DNA of 64,000 bases from Demequina oxidasica (GTDB lineage: Bacteria > Actinomycetota > Actinomycetes > Actinomycetales > Demequinaceae): positions 248,001-312,000 of the forward strand of contig NZ_BBRE01000001.1 of assembly GCF_000975115.1 (NCBI RefSeq), written 5' to 3'. The number at the start of each line of letters is the position of its first letter. Position 1 is the first letter of the stretch. Under the pieces are notes generated by a model. It was not told where the DNA came from. It ran no database searches and was given only the letters and a program-made list of their open reading frames with translations. Of this stretch, positions 16,916-25,954 are shown one piece after another. The position numbers were made by a program, and so were the translations under genes.

Positions 16916-17248
16916 TGCGACTCATCCCCATTAGGCACCCTCACCAACCGCGATGAATGCGCGCGACCACTCCTCAGCGGTGGCCGTCAGTCCATCAAAC
17001 CAGGACCGCGCGGTCCGGTCAATAAGACGCGCCTGGTATGTGGACTATGCCACTGGTCGACTCGGCGGGCATGGGCGATTCTCGCCGTGGCTCCCCAAAA
17101 GAGGCGCCGATGCTGTGGCTCGGTAGAGCACACACGCCCGCCGATGAAATACCTTGGCTCCCTCCCGCGTTGCCCAGAGGTAACCCCCTGCGCGCCTCGC
17201 CCCCACCCGGGACGCCGCGCGCTCCCATCCCACCCGGAAGGCCTCATC
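16916..17248. other. divergent intergenic region with a 14-bp palindrome
   Basis: This gap separates two divergent genes. It contains the perfect palindrome GGACCGCGCGGTCC at 17003-17016 and one copy of the octamer GCCGATGC at 17106. No convincing small gene or RNA was found. A GGAAGG ribosome site for the plus-strand gene lies at its right end. Confidence 0.5.
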
Positions 17249-18226
17249 ATGCATGCACTCATTCAGCACGAATTCGGAGATCCCGCCACCGTTCTGGCCG
17301 TCGAGGACGTCCCCACGCCCACGCCCGGCCCCGGTCAGGTGCGCGTCCGTATGGTCCTGTCGACCATCCACAATCACGACTTGTGGACGGTCAGTGGCAA
17401 CTACGGCTTCAAGCCCCAGATGCCCGCGCAGGCAGGCACCGAGGCCGTCGGCGTCGTGGAAGAGCTGGGCGAGGGCGTCACCAATCTCGAGGTGGGCCAG
17501 CGAGTCGCCAGCGCCGGCACCTTTGGCGTGTGGGCCGAGCAGTTCGTGGCAGACGCCGCTGCACTCATCCCGGTGTCGGACCAGATCCCGGACGAGGTCG
17601 CCGCACAACTGGTGTCCATGCCGTTCTCCGCGATCAGCCTGCTCGACTCGCTCGACCTGGCCGAGGGCGACTGGCTGATCCAGAACGCCGCCAATGGCGC
17701 CGTGGGCCGCCTGGTCGCACAGCTCGCCAAGGGCCGCGGCATCAACGTGGTGGGCCTGGTCCGCCGCGCCGACGGCATCGAGGAGCTCGCCGCTCAGGGC
17801 ATCGAGCGAATTGTCGCGACGGACTCCGACGGCTGGAAGGACCGCGTCGCCCAGATCACCGGCGGCGCACCCGTCAAGGTAGGCGTCGAGTCGGTGGGCG
17901 GCGAGTCCGCTGGCGACGTCCTGTCGCTGCTCGCAGAGGACAGCACGCTCGTAGTGTTCGGGGCGATGGCCTCGCCCGTCCTGAACCTCAGCTCAGGCGA
18001 CGTGATCTTCAAGCAGGCCACCGTGCGCGGTTTCTGGGGCAAGAAGGTGGGCGAAAACATGGCCGCAGACACCCGCACCCGCCTCATGCAGGAACTCTTC
18101 GCACGGCTCGCCGATGGCACCATCACCTTGCCGGTGGAGGCCACCTTCCCGCTCAGCGAGATCGCCGATGCTGCACGCGCCCACTTCACCCCCGGTCGCG
18201 CGGGCAAGATTCTGCTGCGTCCGTAA
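17249..18226 (+). CDS. MDR-family NADPH quinone/enoyl reductase-like protein
   Basis: The 325-residue protein is a zinc-free medium-chain dehydrogenase/reductase. The N-terminal half is GroES-like and the Rossmann fold begins at LIQNAANGAVGRLVAQLAK, with the AxxGxxG-type dinucleotide loop and LVRR after the second strand favouring NADPH. It lacks the Cys cluster of zinc alcohol dehydrogenases. This pattern is shared by quinone oxidoreductases and 2-enoyl thioester reductases, and it cannot be decided between them. The ATG at 17249 has GGAAGG upstream; longer upstream frames are artefacts of high GC. Confidence 0.82.
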   Translation: MHALIQHEFGDPATVLAVEDVPTPTPGPGQVRVRMVLSTIHNHDLWTVSGNYGFKPQMPAQAGTEAVGVVEELGEGVTNLEVGQRVASAGTFGVWAEQFVADAAALIPVSDQIPDEVAAQLVSMPFSAISLLDSLDLAEGDWLIQNAANGAVGRLVAQLAKGRGINVVGLVRRADGIEELAAQGIERIVATDSDGWKDRVAQITGGAPVKVGVESVGGESAGDVLSLLAEDSTLVVFGAMASPVLNLSSGDVIFKQATVRGFWGKKVGENMAADTRTRLMQELFARLADGTITLPVEATFPLSEIADAARAHFTPGRAGKILLRP

Positions 18227-18245
18227 CGACGACGAGTCGCGTGGC

Positions 18246-18285
18246 GGCGCCTCAGCTCAGCGGAAATCGCCGATGCTGGGGCGCC
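18246..18285. terminator. hairpin between convergent genes
   Basis: GGCGCCTCAGC (18246-18256) pairs with GCTGGGGCGCC (18275-18285) over 11 positions with one G:U, loop of 18 bases. There is no T tract. Its site between convergent stops suggests a two-way transcription barrier. One octamer GCCGATGC is in the loop. Confidence 0.4.
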
Positions 18286-18286
18286 C

Positions 18287-19642
18287 TCACCCCTCGCGCG
18301 GACTCTCCCCCGGGTTGAGTTCCGCAAACTTCCCCGCCATGGTCGGGTTCCCCCGCGTCAGTTTCTTGATCGTCACGTCCTGAGCCTTGTCGTTTGCCAG
18401 GCGCAGGTTGCGCTCGGAGCCGAGCAACGCGTCCTTGGTCTTCTGCAGGTGGTCGATGGACTTGTCGATCTCGTCGATCGCGGTCTGGAAGCGCCGCGAC
18501 GCGAGGTCGTAGTTCTTGCCGAACGCCGCCTTGAAGCTGTCGAGTTCGTTCTCAAAGTTGGTGATGTCCACGCTCTGCTCTCGCACGAGCGCCAGCTCCT
18601 TCTTATAGGCCATCGCCCCCTGCGCGGCGTTGCGCAGCAAAGAGATAATCGTGATGAAGGACTGCGGGCGCACCACATACATCTTTTCGAAGCGGTGCGA
18701 GACGTCCACGATCCCGCCGTTATACAGCTCGCTCTCGGGCTCTAGCAGCGACACCAGCACCGCGTACTCGCAGCCCTTTTCGCGGCGGTCCTTGTCTAGT
18801 TCCTTGAAGAAGTCCTCGTTGCGCTTCTTGGTGGCCGTGGCATCGGCCTCGTTCTTCATCTCGAACATAATCGAGACCAACTCAACCCCGGCATCGTCCT
18901 CCTCGCGGAAGATGTAGTCACCCTTGCTGCCCGAGCGCGCGTCGTTGTCCTTCTCAAAGAACGCCTTGGGAAACGCGGTCGCGCGCAACTGATTGAACGT
19001 ATTCTCGCAGTGCAGCTCCAGCGTCTCGCCAATCATCTTGGTGGAGAGCTTGGCCTTGAAGTCCTTGTAGTACGCGATCTGCTCGTCCTTGGCCTTGATC
19101 TGCGTTTCAAAGTTGTCCCTGAGCGAGGTCTCTCCGAGTTGCTTCTCCAGCTCAGCCTTCTCGAGCTTGCTCTTCAGTTCCAGGATCTCTGAGCTCGTCT
19201 TGGCCTTGGCCTCTTGCAGCTCGTTGGCGAGCTTGGCCGCCGCCAGTTCGGCCGATGCTTTCTCGGCAAGACGCGCCTGCTCCAGTTGGTTGGCGAGCGC
19301 GTCGCGCTCCTTCTCCACCGCACCGAGCGCCTCGGCGACGGCGAGCTTCTGGGTGGACTCCCCCGCTCCCAGCTTCGCCTTGAGGTCCTGGATCTCGGCG
19401 TCCTTGGCCGCGGCGGCCTTCTGCTGCTCGGCTTCCTTGGCCGCGGCGGCTTTCTGCTGCTCGGCGGCGAGCTGAGCCTTGGCGAGTTCGACGGCGCTGG
19501 CCTTGTCCTGCTCGGCCATTTCGAGACGCTCGTGCAGCGCGCTCTCGAATTCGCGGTCGCGGACCTGCTTCAGGATGTCCGCGTAGCCGGCCTCGTCGAT
19601 CTTGAACGCTTTCCCGCAGTGAGGGCAAACAATCTCATGCAT
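18287..19642 (-). CDS. DUF2130 domain protein with zinc ribbon and long coiled coil
   Basis: The 451-residue protein starts with a half zinc ribbon (CPHCGKAF), continues with about 170 residues of Lys/Glu/Ala coiled coil that contains a repeated [11 protein letters not shown] unit, and ends with the DUF2130 domain (from about residue 190: [17 protein letters not shown], then [10 protein letters not shown], and [23 protein letters not shown]). The Glu-x-Lys in the domain recalls PD-(D/E)XK nuclease relatives, and the family is thought to be nuclease-like, but its role is not established. It has a GGAGA ribosome site and is monocistronic. Confidence 0.85.
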   Translation of the reverse strand: MHEIVCPHCGKAFKIDEAGYADILKQVRDREFESALHERLEMAEQDKASAVELAKAQLAAEQQKAAAAKEAEQQKAAAAKDAEIQDLKAKLGAGESTQKLAVAEALGAVEKERDALANQLEQARLAEKASAELAAAKLANELQEAKAKTSSEILELKSKLEKAELEKQLGETSLRDNFETQIKAKDEQIAYYKDFKAKLSTKMIGETLELHCENTFNQLRATAFPKAFFEKDNDARSGSKGDYIFREEDDAGVELVSIMFEMKNEADATATKKRNEDFFKELDKDRREKGCEYAVLVSLLEPESELYNGGIVDVSHRFEKMYVVRPQSFITIISLLRNAAQGAMAYKKELALVREQSVDITNFENELDSFKAAFGKNYDLASRRFQTAIDEIDKSIDHLQKTKDALLGSERNLRLANDKAQDVTIKKLTRGNPTMAGKFAELNPGESPREG

Positions 19643-19729
19643 AGTGGCTGTCTCCTTTGACTGCCGAGTCTAGAGCCCGGGCCCGACAACGCCGCAGCAC
19701 CTCGCGCCACCGCGTGTAAAGATGGGCAA

Positions 19730-20605
19730 ATGACCACCACCGTTGCAGTCCTGGGAACCGGAATCATGGGCGCCGCGATGGCCCGCAACCTCCTACGCGC
19801 CGGGCTCGAGGTGCGGGTGTGGAATCGCACGCGCGAACGCGCGCTTCCCCTGGGGGACGACGGCGCCACCGCCACAGAACGTGCGGCCGATGCCGTGGCT
19901 GGGGCCGACGTCGTCCTCACCATGCTTTTTGATGGCAAGGCCGTTCGGGAGGTGATGGTGGAGGCGGGCCCAGCCATGCGCGAGGACGCCGTGTGGATGC
20001 AGAGCACCACGGTGGGCGTGGACGAGGTCCCCGCGCTGGCGGCCACCGCCGCGGACCTGGGCGTGACCTACGTGGACGCCCCCGTGCTCGGCACGCGCGC
20101 CCCCGCGGAGTCGGGTCAGCTCACCGTCCTGGCCGCCGGACCGCTCGACGCCCGCGCCACCCTCGACCCCGTGCTTGATGCCATCGCCAGCAAGACCGTC
20201 TGGACGGGCGAGGATGGCGCATCGGCCACCTCGACCCGCCTGAAGTTAGTCGCCAACAGCTGGGTGATTGCGGTCTCCAACGCTGCGGGCGAGATGGTCG
20301 CGCTGGCCCAGGCGCTCGAGGTGGACCCGCATCAGTTCTTAGGACTCATCGAGGGCGGACCGCTCGACAGCGGCTACCTTCGCGTCAAAGCGGGCCTCAT
20401 CATGGACGACGCGCTCACTCCTCCGAGCTTCTCCGCCGATGCTGCGGGCAAGGACGCGGAACTGATCGTCGCCGCGGCGCAAAGCCGAGGCGTCCGGCTG
20501 GACGGGGCCCAAGCATCGGCCGATCGCTTTGCCCGTACCGTCGAGCAAGGCCACGGCGGCGAGGACATGGCCGCGGCGTACTTCGCGAGTTTTGACGACA
20601 ACTAG
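19730..20605 (+). CDS. NAD(P)-dependent beta-hydroxyacid dehydrogenase (3-hydroxyisobutyrate dehydrogenase family)
   Basis: The 291-residue enzyme begins with the GTGIMGAAMARNL dinucleotide loop and has the DAPVLGTRAPAESG substrate motif near residue 120 and the catalytic Lys in TRLKLVANSW near residue 170. The family oxidises beta-hydroxyacids such as 3-hydroxyisobutyrate, tartronate semialdehyde or glyoxylate-type substrates; Arg after the second strand (WNRTRER) suggests NADP. An AAAGAT box lies six bases before the ATG, so it may be leaderless. Confidence 0.86.
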   Translation: MTTTVAVLGTGIMGAAMARNLLRAGLEVRVWNRTRERALPLGDDGATATERAADAVAGADVVLTMLFDGKAVREVMVEAGPAMREDAVWMQSTTVGVDEVPALAATAADLGVTYVDAPVLGTRAPAESGQLTVLAAGPLDARATLDPVLDAIASKTVWTGEDGASATSTRLKLVANSWVIAVSNAAGEMVALAQALEVDPHQFLGLIEGGPLDSGYLRVKAGLIMDDALTPPSFSADAAGKDAELIVAAAQSRGVRLDGAQASADRFARTVEQGHGGEDMAAAYFASFDDN

Positions 20606-20643
20606 CCGCAGCATCGGCGATGCGTAGCCGACCACAACGCAAC

Positions 20644-21945
20644 CTACGCGCGCTCGGCCTCCGGCAGGCTCCTGCCCACCACGGCCCCGGCGATGCCCAG
20701 CGCCGCGAGCAGCAGCAGCGCCCACTGGTTGCCCAGCACCGCCAACCCGGCGGTGATCGCGCCGACGGCGAGTAGCAGCACCCCCATCAGCGTGTTGGAC
20801 ACGGCCACGTATTGCGTGCGCTGGTCGCCCTCGGCGATGTCCACCACGTAGGTCTTACGGGCCAACCGCGCGCCCACGTGGACCAGGGCCAGCAGCAGGT
20901 AGGTGGCGGGCGCGAGCCAGAAGGTCTTGGCCAGGTCGCCCACCAACAGCAGGCCGAGGAACACGACGATGACAGCCGACGATGCGAGCGAGGCGCCGAT
21001 CATCAGCCGCCGGGACGACTTGTCCGCGAGCCTGCCGGACAGCTGCCCGCCCAGCAGCCCCGCGATGCCCTGCGCCATCACGAATAGACCCAGCGAGGAC
21101 AGCCCGGAGGCGCCCTGCTGGATGCCCAGGCCCACCACGAACGGGGGGCTGAGGGCCGCGACCAGCAACAGGCCACGCGCGACGACGAACCGCTGGAACA
21201 CGGAATCGTCCCGCCACAGTTCCCTCGCCTGCGAGACCCAGCCGGGCTGGTCCTCGACGGGCGTCTCGACCTCCCCGGCGGGTTCGCGAATGGTCGCGTA
21301 AATGATGGCCGCCACCACCCAGGCGAGCGCGGCGCCGCCGAGCAGCGCGGCCAACACCCCGGCCCCCAGGTTGTCGCCGCCCCAGAGCCGTAGCGCCAGG
21401 CCCAGGGTCAGGGCCACGGCGGCCGATGCGACGGTGGTCACTCCCTTGATCTGTCCTCGCTGCCCCTTAGGTACCGTGCGGCCCAGCACGTCCTTGCTCG
21501 CGATCGAGCTGAGTGAGCGGGCCAGCGCGAAGACGGCCAGTAACGCCAGCACTCCCGCTCCCGCGATCCAGCCCGATGCCGTGGCGGCTACCACTGCCAG
21601 GCCGGCTGCCGCGAAGGCCTGGCCGGCCGCGCCCAGGACCCAGACCTGCTTGCGCTCGCGCCGCGCCTGCACCCGTGGGGCCCAGGCGGCCTGCGGCAGC
21701 ATCGAACCGGACTCGCGGATGGGCACCAGGAAGGCGACGAACGCCCCGGGTGCGCCGAGTGCGTTCAAAAGCCAGGGAAGCACCGTCTTGGCGTTGACCA
21801 CCTGATCGCCAATGGACTGCAGCGTGAGGGCGCCCATCTGCCGGAGCGCGTTGCCGGGCACGTTGGGCCGAGCCTCCTCGCTCAGACTGCCGAGGTCAGA
21901 CTCGTCGCTACGTATCAGTCGCTGGTAGATCCATTGGGAGGCCAC
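20644..21945 (-). CDS. MFS transporter
   Basis: The product from GTG at 21945 is 433 residues with 10-12 hydrophobic segments and an MFS-type central loop. An ATG 69 bases upstream is in frame, but GTG is preferred because CATAAT, five of six consensus bases, is exactly six bases before it. The N-terminal sequence SDLGSLSEEARPNVPGNALR is soluble and precedes the first helix. Substrate unknown. It is the last chromosomal gene before the defence island and the octamer density falls right after it. Confidence 0.8.
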   Translation of the reverse strand: MASQWIYQRLIRSDESDLGSLSEEARPNVPGNALRQMGALTLQSIGDQVVNAKTVLPWLLNALGAPGAFVAFLVPIRESGSMLPQAAWAPRVQARRERKQVWVLGAAGQAFAAAGLAVVAATASGWIAGAGVLALLAVFALARSLSSIASKDVLGRTVPKGQRGQIKGVTTVASAAVALTLGLALRLWGGDNLGAGVLAALLGGAALAWVVAAIIYATIREPAGEVETPVEDQPGWVSQARELWRDDSVFQRFVVARGLLLVAALSPPFVVGLGIQQGASGLSSLGLFVMAQGIAGLLGGQLSGRLADKSSRRLMIGASLASSAVIVVFLGLLLVGDLAKTFWLAPATYLLLALVHVGARLARKTYVVDIAEGDQRTQYVAVSNTLMGVLLLAVGAITAGLAVLGNQWALLLLAALGIAGAVVGRSLPEAERA

Positions 21946-21957
21946 TGTTCCATTATG
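21946..21957 (-). promoter_or_regulatory. leaderless-type -10 box (CATAAT) of the MFS gene
   Basis: On the minus strand CATAAT is followed by six bases and GTG at 21945. It supports the shorter protein start. Confidence 0.5.
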
Positions 21958-22229
21958 GGCAAGGTGGCCTGGGGTATCTGTTCTGGTGGCGAGGACAGGG
22001 TTAAGAACTACCATGCGAGCTTCAAGATAAAATAGCCCAGTAGGTTATTTGCCTAGAAAGATGAATATTGACAGCGCGCAACGGTAGGACTCGTGTTGAA
22101 GAATTCCAGCTCTCGCGAAGTGCTGTCGACCACCAGGTGCAAAACGACACACCTCACGAGGCAACCAAACAGTGGGGCCGGTCAAGTTGTCACCTAACCG
22201 TTCAGCAGACCCCCGCTAGATTCTATTAA

Positions 22230-22763
22230 ATGAAGTCTAACTCCACGGGCTCCAAGCACACCAGTAGCCAAGACACACTTGACCATGCCGCATTCCCAAT
22301 CAGCCTCTCGTTGTCCGACGTGCTCGCTCGATACTGGTTCGAACTCAAGAAGATCCTTCCCGCGGACGAGGTACACATTGTGGACCCGTACATGCTCGAC
22401 TCTGGCGGCGCGGACGCTGCCACATACGCAGGCAACGTCACATCGCTCCTGAGCCCGGCAGTACGAGGCGCGAAGCGTCTAGTTTTTGTGCACGGCAAGG
22501 CCGGGCCGGATCTCGGGGAATTGCTAGATACGGACATCGCAACGCTGAACCCGTCGATTGACGTCCTCTTCACTAGAGGATCTGCCATGCACTCCCGCTA
22601 CGTGATCGCGGATCGTGCGCGCGCACTCGGGATGGAATTTTCCTTCAACCGTATAGGAAAGTCGTTCGGCACCGTGTCCCTCGTTGACGACCCCAGTGAT
22701 CTTGCAGGGATCCTCGGTGAACTGCAGCGACTTACGCAGACTTCACCAAAGCGAGGCTCTTAA
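22230..22763 (+). CDS. phospholipase D-like/MIT_C-like domain protein at the island edge
   Basis: The 177-residue protein contains EVHIVDPYMLDSGG in its first third and MHSRYVIADRARALGMEFSFNRIGKS in its last third. Together these resemble the single-HKD PLD-like fold of MIT_C domains: 'IxDPY' strand, 'HxRY' in place of HxK, and a G-x-x-x strand at the end. Catalytic activity is doubtful because the Lys is replaced. PLD-like proteins of this size are common in defence islands as sensors or effectors. TAGATT lies seven bases before the ATG. The match is by eye and moderate. Confidence 0.6.
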   Translation: MKSNSTGSKHTSSQDTLDHAAFPISLSLSDVLARYWFELKKILPADEVHIVDPYMLDSGGADAATYAGNVTSLLSPAVRGAKRLVFVHGKAGPDLGELLDTDIATLNPSIDVLFTRGSAMHSRYVIADRARALGMEFSFNRIGKSFGTVSLVDDPSDLAGILGELQRLTQTSPKRGS

Positions 22764-22856
22764 CATCGGCCGATCCCACTTCCGCGTGAGATGATCGAAC
22801 ATGTCGGCGACGAGCTATTCGGCCGTGCGCTTTGAGCCCATGACCGCGACCAAAGC

Positions 22857-23201
22857 CTAGTTTCGCGCGGCGCCACGCCTTAGAACCCACGATTCCCCGG
22901 GCTCGTTGGCCCCGTCACCGCCCATCTCCAACATGACGAACTTCTCGGCGTTGCGAGTGGCTTCCGCTACTACCGGCCCTCGACATGCAAGCCGAGAAAT
23001 CTTGTAGGCGAAGACCTCGTACATGGTTGGCGTCAAAGTGTTTGCGACCTCACACAGGATCGGAGCCTCGTGGCTGGTGTTGCTCGTCACCGACCTGACA
23101 ATCTCAGCAGCGTATCTCGTCGGTCGGCGTATCGCGAGGTGCACCGCAACTGCCGGAGTGTGGAACAGATGGGCCGCTGCGTCCAAGAACAGGGACGTCA
23201 A
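22857..23201 (-). CDS. small protein downstream of hamB, possibly a displaced C-terminal extension
   Basis: A 114-residue frame with TTG start ends at 22857. The same frame remains open upstream through the hamB stop codon to beyond 23340 without ATG, GTG or TTG, so a natural start is missing. Composition is protein-like (CEVANTLTPTMYEVFAYKI, then EKFVMLEMGGDGANE). Either a one-base frameshift has separated a C-terminal piece of hamB, or this is a third small gene of the system starting at an unusual codon. No family was recognised. Confidence 0.35.
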   Translation of the reverse strand: MTSLFLDAAAHLFHTPAVAVHLAIRRPTRYAAEIVRSVTSNTSHEAPILCEVANTLTPTMYEVFAYKISRLACRGPVVAEATRNAEKFVMLEMGGDGANEPGESWVLRRGAARN

Positions 23202-23290
23202 GTTCTCTAAGCCGTGGGAAGTAGTCGCATAACTGAGAGCGTGATTAGTCGTGAAAAGAGTCTCCGTGATGACGTTGTGGAATCTATTGA

Positions 23291-25954
23291 TTATGTCAGC
23301 GGGTCGGTCAAGACTGGAGGTGCTTTGCGAAGGATGTTGTCCAGCTCGACTCTTACATCTTCGGCCAGGTCAGGATCAGCAAAGATTCCTTCCAGATCAA
23401 CAGTGTCGAGCTCCTCGCTGGGGGTGAACCACAAGAAGCGCGCGTGCTTGCTCAGCAGTTCAAGCGTGACGCCGCGCGTGAACCCGACCTCCTGCAGGTT
23501 GATGTTCTTCGCGTCGCCCGAGCCATACTCGACGAGCTTCGCGACATTCACACCCGCCTTCTCAGATCCCAGCGCTTGGACGGTCAGGTCACAGTAGTTC
23601 TCGATGTAACCAATGATCTTAAACCGAAGGCCGGACTCCAAGTCACGCATGGTTTCCTCGATGATTCGGTTGATCTGCTTCGCGTCGTCTGCCCTGAACG
23701 GCTCCGTGATCAGGTAAGGCGAGACGGCGTAATCGCGATATTTCACTACGCCCAGTTTCGCGTGGTAGCGAATCGCCCGGCTTATGACGAGCACGAGTGG
23801 ATCTCCCCTGACCCAGTAGGACATGAGCGTCGCCCAATAGCGAAGGCGATCGGAATAGCCAGGCTCTTCTTTCGGGACGAGCGGATCCTTACCGCCTGAT
23901 TCCTCGACTATCCAGTTGTACGCGCGCCCGAGACGGAGTAGCACGTCTTCGAACAACTCGAAGCTCAGCTCGGTTGTATCGGACGGAACCAGAGGACCGG
24001 CCAAGCCGCTCTTTAATTCACCCCAAACCGCACTTTGGTACTTCGGCTGAATACCTGGCGACCGACGGAGTACTTCTTCTGAACCGGTGAAGCTGCTCAC
24101 CGCCTTATCAAGGAGCTTCGCCGCGTCTGGCACCTTTTCCAGGAAGAGGGAACGTAGCGGTGTCTGTTGCTTGCCGAGCACATGCAGGAGAAGTATCGAC
24201 GTGTACTGCTCCACGGTTCGCTTTGCGTCATTCGATGGTGTGCCCGGTAGTTCCTCGCCCCGGAGCACGTAGCCGATGTCCGTGAAGTCCTTCTTGGTCT
24301 TCCCAGGATTCACCAAGAAGCTCTCCGCAATAATCGGATCACCGCGCGGAATCAATTCCTTACGTGACTCGCTCCATCCGTTGGGCTCATGACGAACACA
24401 GATGACGTTTCCGGAGAAATCGTAGGTCAACCGACCCGCACGTCCAGCGAGGTTCTCGAAGTCGATCTTGCTGAATCCCGAAGGTCCATGCGTGTCGTTG
24501 AGAACAAAGATGTTCTTGGCCGGCAGGTTCACCCCCTCTAGCAGCGTGGATGTACAGACGACGTACCGCAAGGGTGAGTGAGGATCCGAGAAGCACTCCT
24601 CGACCTTCTCCCTTACTTCTTGAGGCATCTTGCCGTGGTGGAACGCCACTCCGCGCCTGAGTGTGTCCGCCAAGAAGTAGTCCTTGTGGATGTGTTCTTT
24701 AACGAACTTGATGAGTGCGTCGATCTTGGGATCGGAGATCTTCGGCAGGACCTTCGCAAGTTCCATCGCGAAGTTAGCGGACTTGGCCGCACTGTTGATG
24801 TAGACGATCGACTTTCGGGCTCCGCTGAGCGAGGCCACAAGGTCGATTGCCGTCGTTGCGGCAGGCGCAGCTTGGAGCTGTCCGTCGGTGCTGGAGGCTC
24901 CGGACAGGTAGAACTGCTTACGGTCGACAAGGTCAACGAAAAACCGCTGCTGGGCAACGGTCCGCTCGCGGACCGCAAGTGCGCCGTTTGAGGCCTTGCC
25001 GAAGAGTTCGAGGAATAGCTGCGGATTCTCAATACTCGGCGATGCGAACACTAACTTGGTTGCGAATCGACGAATCGTCTCAACGATTGCGTGGTAATAG
25101 ATCGAGGAACGAGCATCCTTCTTCGCGATCACCTTCTGCGCCTCATCGACGATCAGATAGTCGATGTCCCGCACGGGATTCGAGAGGTAGCGAAGCAAGC
25201 GCTCCGGCGTGAGCACGAAGATTGTGCGCGGGTAGGTCTTTCGAAGATAAAGCGGGAGGGATGGGAATGTGGCGACGTTGACCTCAGGCACATCTCGCAA
25301 CAGCTCTCGGAGGTCGGCGGCCGTCTGGCCGATGAGCGCTTTCGTTGGAACGAGCACGACAACGCAGTGCTGATCGAGATCCGTGCGCCGAACGATGTCG
25401 TAGATTGCGTCCTTGAGAATGAACGACTTTCCGAGAGAAGTGGGGCCCGAGAAACTGAAAAAATCCTCACCGCGCATGCGCTCGGCAATCTCAAACTGGG
25501 TGTCTGTCAACGTAGCGGTGCCGTGCTTCGTTGCCTGAGTGACCTCCTTCGCAGCACGGAGCACCCCTCGCGATAACGGAAGTGCGTAGGTAGCGTCGGT
25601 CGTACTCGACAGCGTCCGCAGGCCGGGAAAGTTGCCGAGCTCAATGAGTACCGCGGTGGCGACTGCTGTTAGTCGGCCGCTGCCACGTTCTGAGAGCCCA
25701 ACAAGCTCGTCGTACTCCCGCAGCAGCGCAATCACGTTGTAAGCAGCCTCACGGTGCGCCGGAAGCGTCGAATGGGACATGATGTCCGCGTAGCGTAGGA
25801 GGCGATCGACTCTGTCGTCCTCGATTACCGCGGAAGTCGCGCCATTGAGAAACGCTTCGGATGAAGCTGTCTCGACCACCAATAGATCGGTTGCGAAGTC
25901 TTCACCAGTGACGATCATGTCGCTGAGGACATCGGCTGCAATACGGCCCGCCAC
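23291..25954 (-). CDS. hamB: HamB-type DEAD/DEAH helicase of a Hachiman defence system
   Basis: The 887-residue protein is a superfamily 2 helicase: Walker A GPTSLGKSF with Lys176, motif II DEAQ at 270-273, motif III FASPS, a motif V-like CTSTLLEGVNLP and motif VI NLAGRAGRL. The helicase core is flanked by a ~150-residue helical N-terminal part and a ~300-residue C-terminal part typical of HamB. It begins with GTG directly after the hamA stop (TAG then GTG with no gap). In Hachiman, HamB scans DNA for damage-like phage intermediates and releases the HamA nuclease. Lower GC than the neighbouring chromosome genes fits horizontal transfer. Confidence 0.82.
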   Translation of the reverse strand: MAGRIAADVLSDMIVTGEDFATDLLVVETASSEAFLNGATSAVIEDDRVDRLLRYADIMSHSTLPAHREAAYNVIALLREYDELVGLSERGSGRLTAVATAVLIELGNFPGLRTLSSTTDATYALPLSRGVLRAAKEVTQATKHGTATLTDTQFEIAERMRGEDFFSFSGPTSLGKSFILKDAIYDIVRRTDLDQHCVVVLVPTKALIGQTAADLRELLRDVPEVNVATFPSLPLYLRKTYPRTIFVLTPERLLRYLSNPVRDIDYLIVDEAQKVIAKKDARSSIYYHAIVETIRRFATKLVFASPSIENPQLFLELFGKASNGALAVRERTVAQQRFFVDLVDRKQFYLSGASSTDGQLQAAPAATTAIDLVASLSGARKSIVYINSAAKSANFAMELAKVLPKISDPKIDALIKFVKEHIHKDYFLADTLRRGVAFHHGKMPQEVREKVEECFSDPHSPLRYVVCTSTLLEGVNLPAKNIFVLNDTHGPSGFSKIDFENLAGRAGRLTYDFSGNVICVRHEPNGWSESRKELIPRGDPIIAESFLVNPGKTKKDFTDIGYVLRGEELPGTPSNDAKRTVEQYTSILLLHVLGKQQTPLRSLFLEKVPDAAKLLDKAVSSFTGSEEVLRRSPGIQPKYQSAVWGELKSGLAGPLVPSDTTELSFELFEDVLLRLGRAYNWIVEESGGKDPLVPKEEPGYSDRLRYWATLMSYWVRGDPLVLVISRAIRYHAKLGVVKYRDYAVSPYLITEPFRADDAKQINRIIEETMRDLESGLRFKIIGYIENYCDLTVQALGSEKAGVNVAKLVEYGSGDAKNINLQEVGFTRGVTLELLSKHARFLWFTPSEELDTVDLEGIFADPDLAEDVRVELDNILRKAPPVLTDPLT

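Noticed and set aside
22801-22860. A 19-codon frame starting exactly at ATG 22801
   Set aside because: No ribosome site or clear -10 at the right distance, no protein-like pattern and it overlaps the end of the minus-strand frame; most likely chance.
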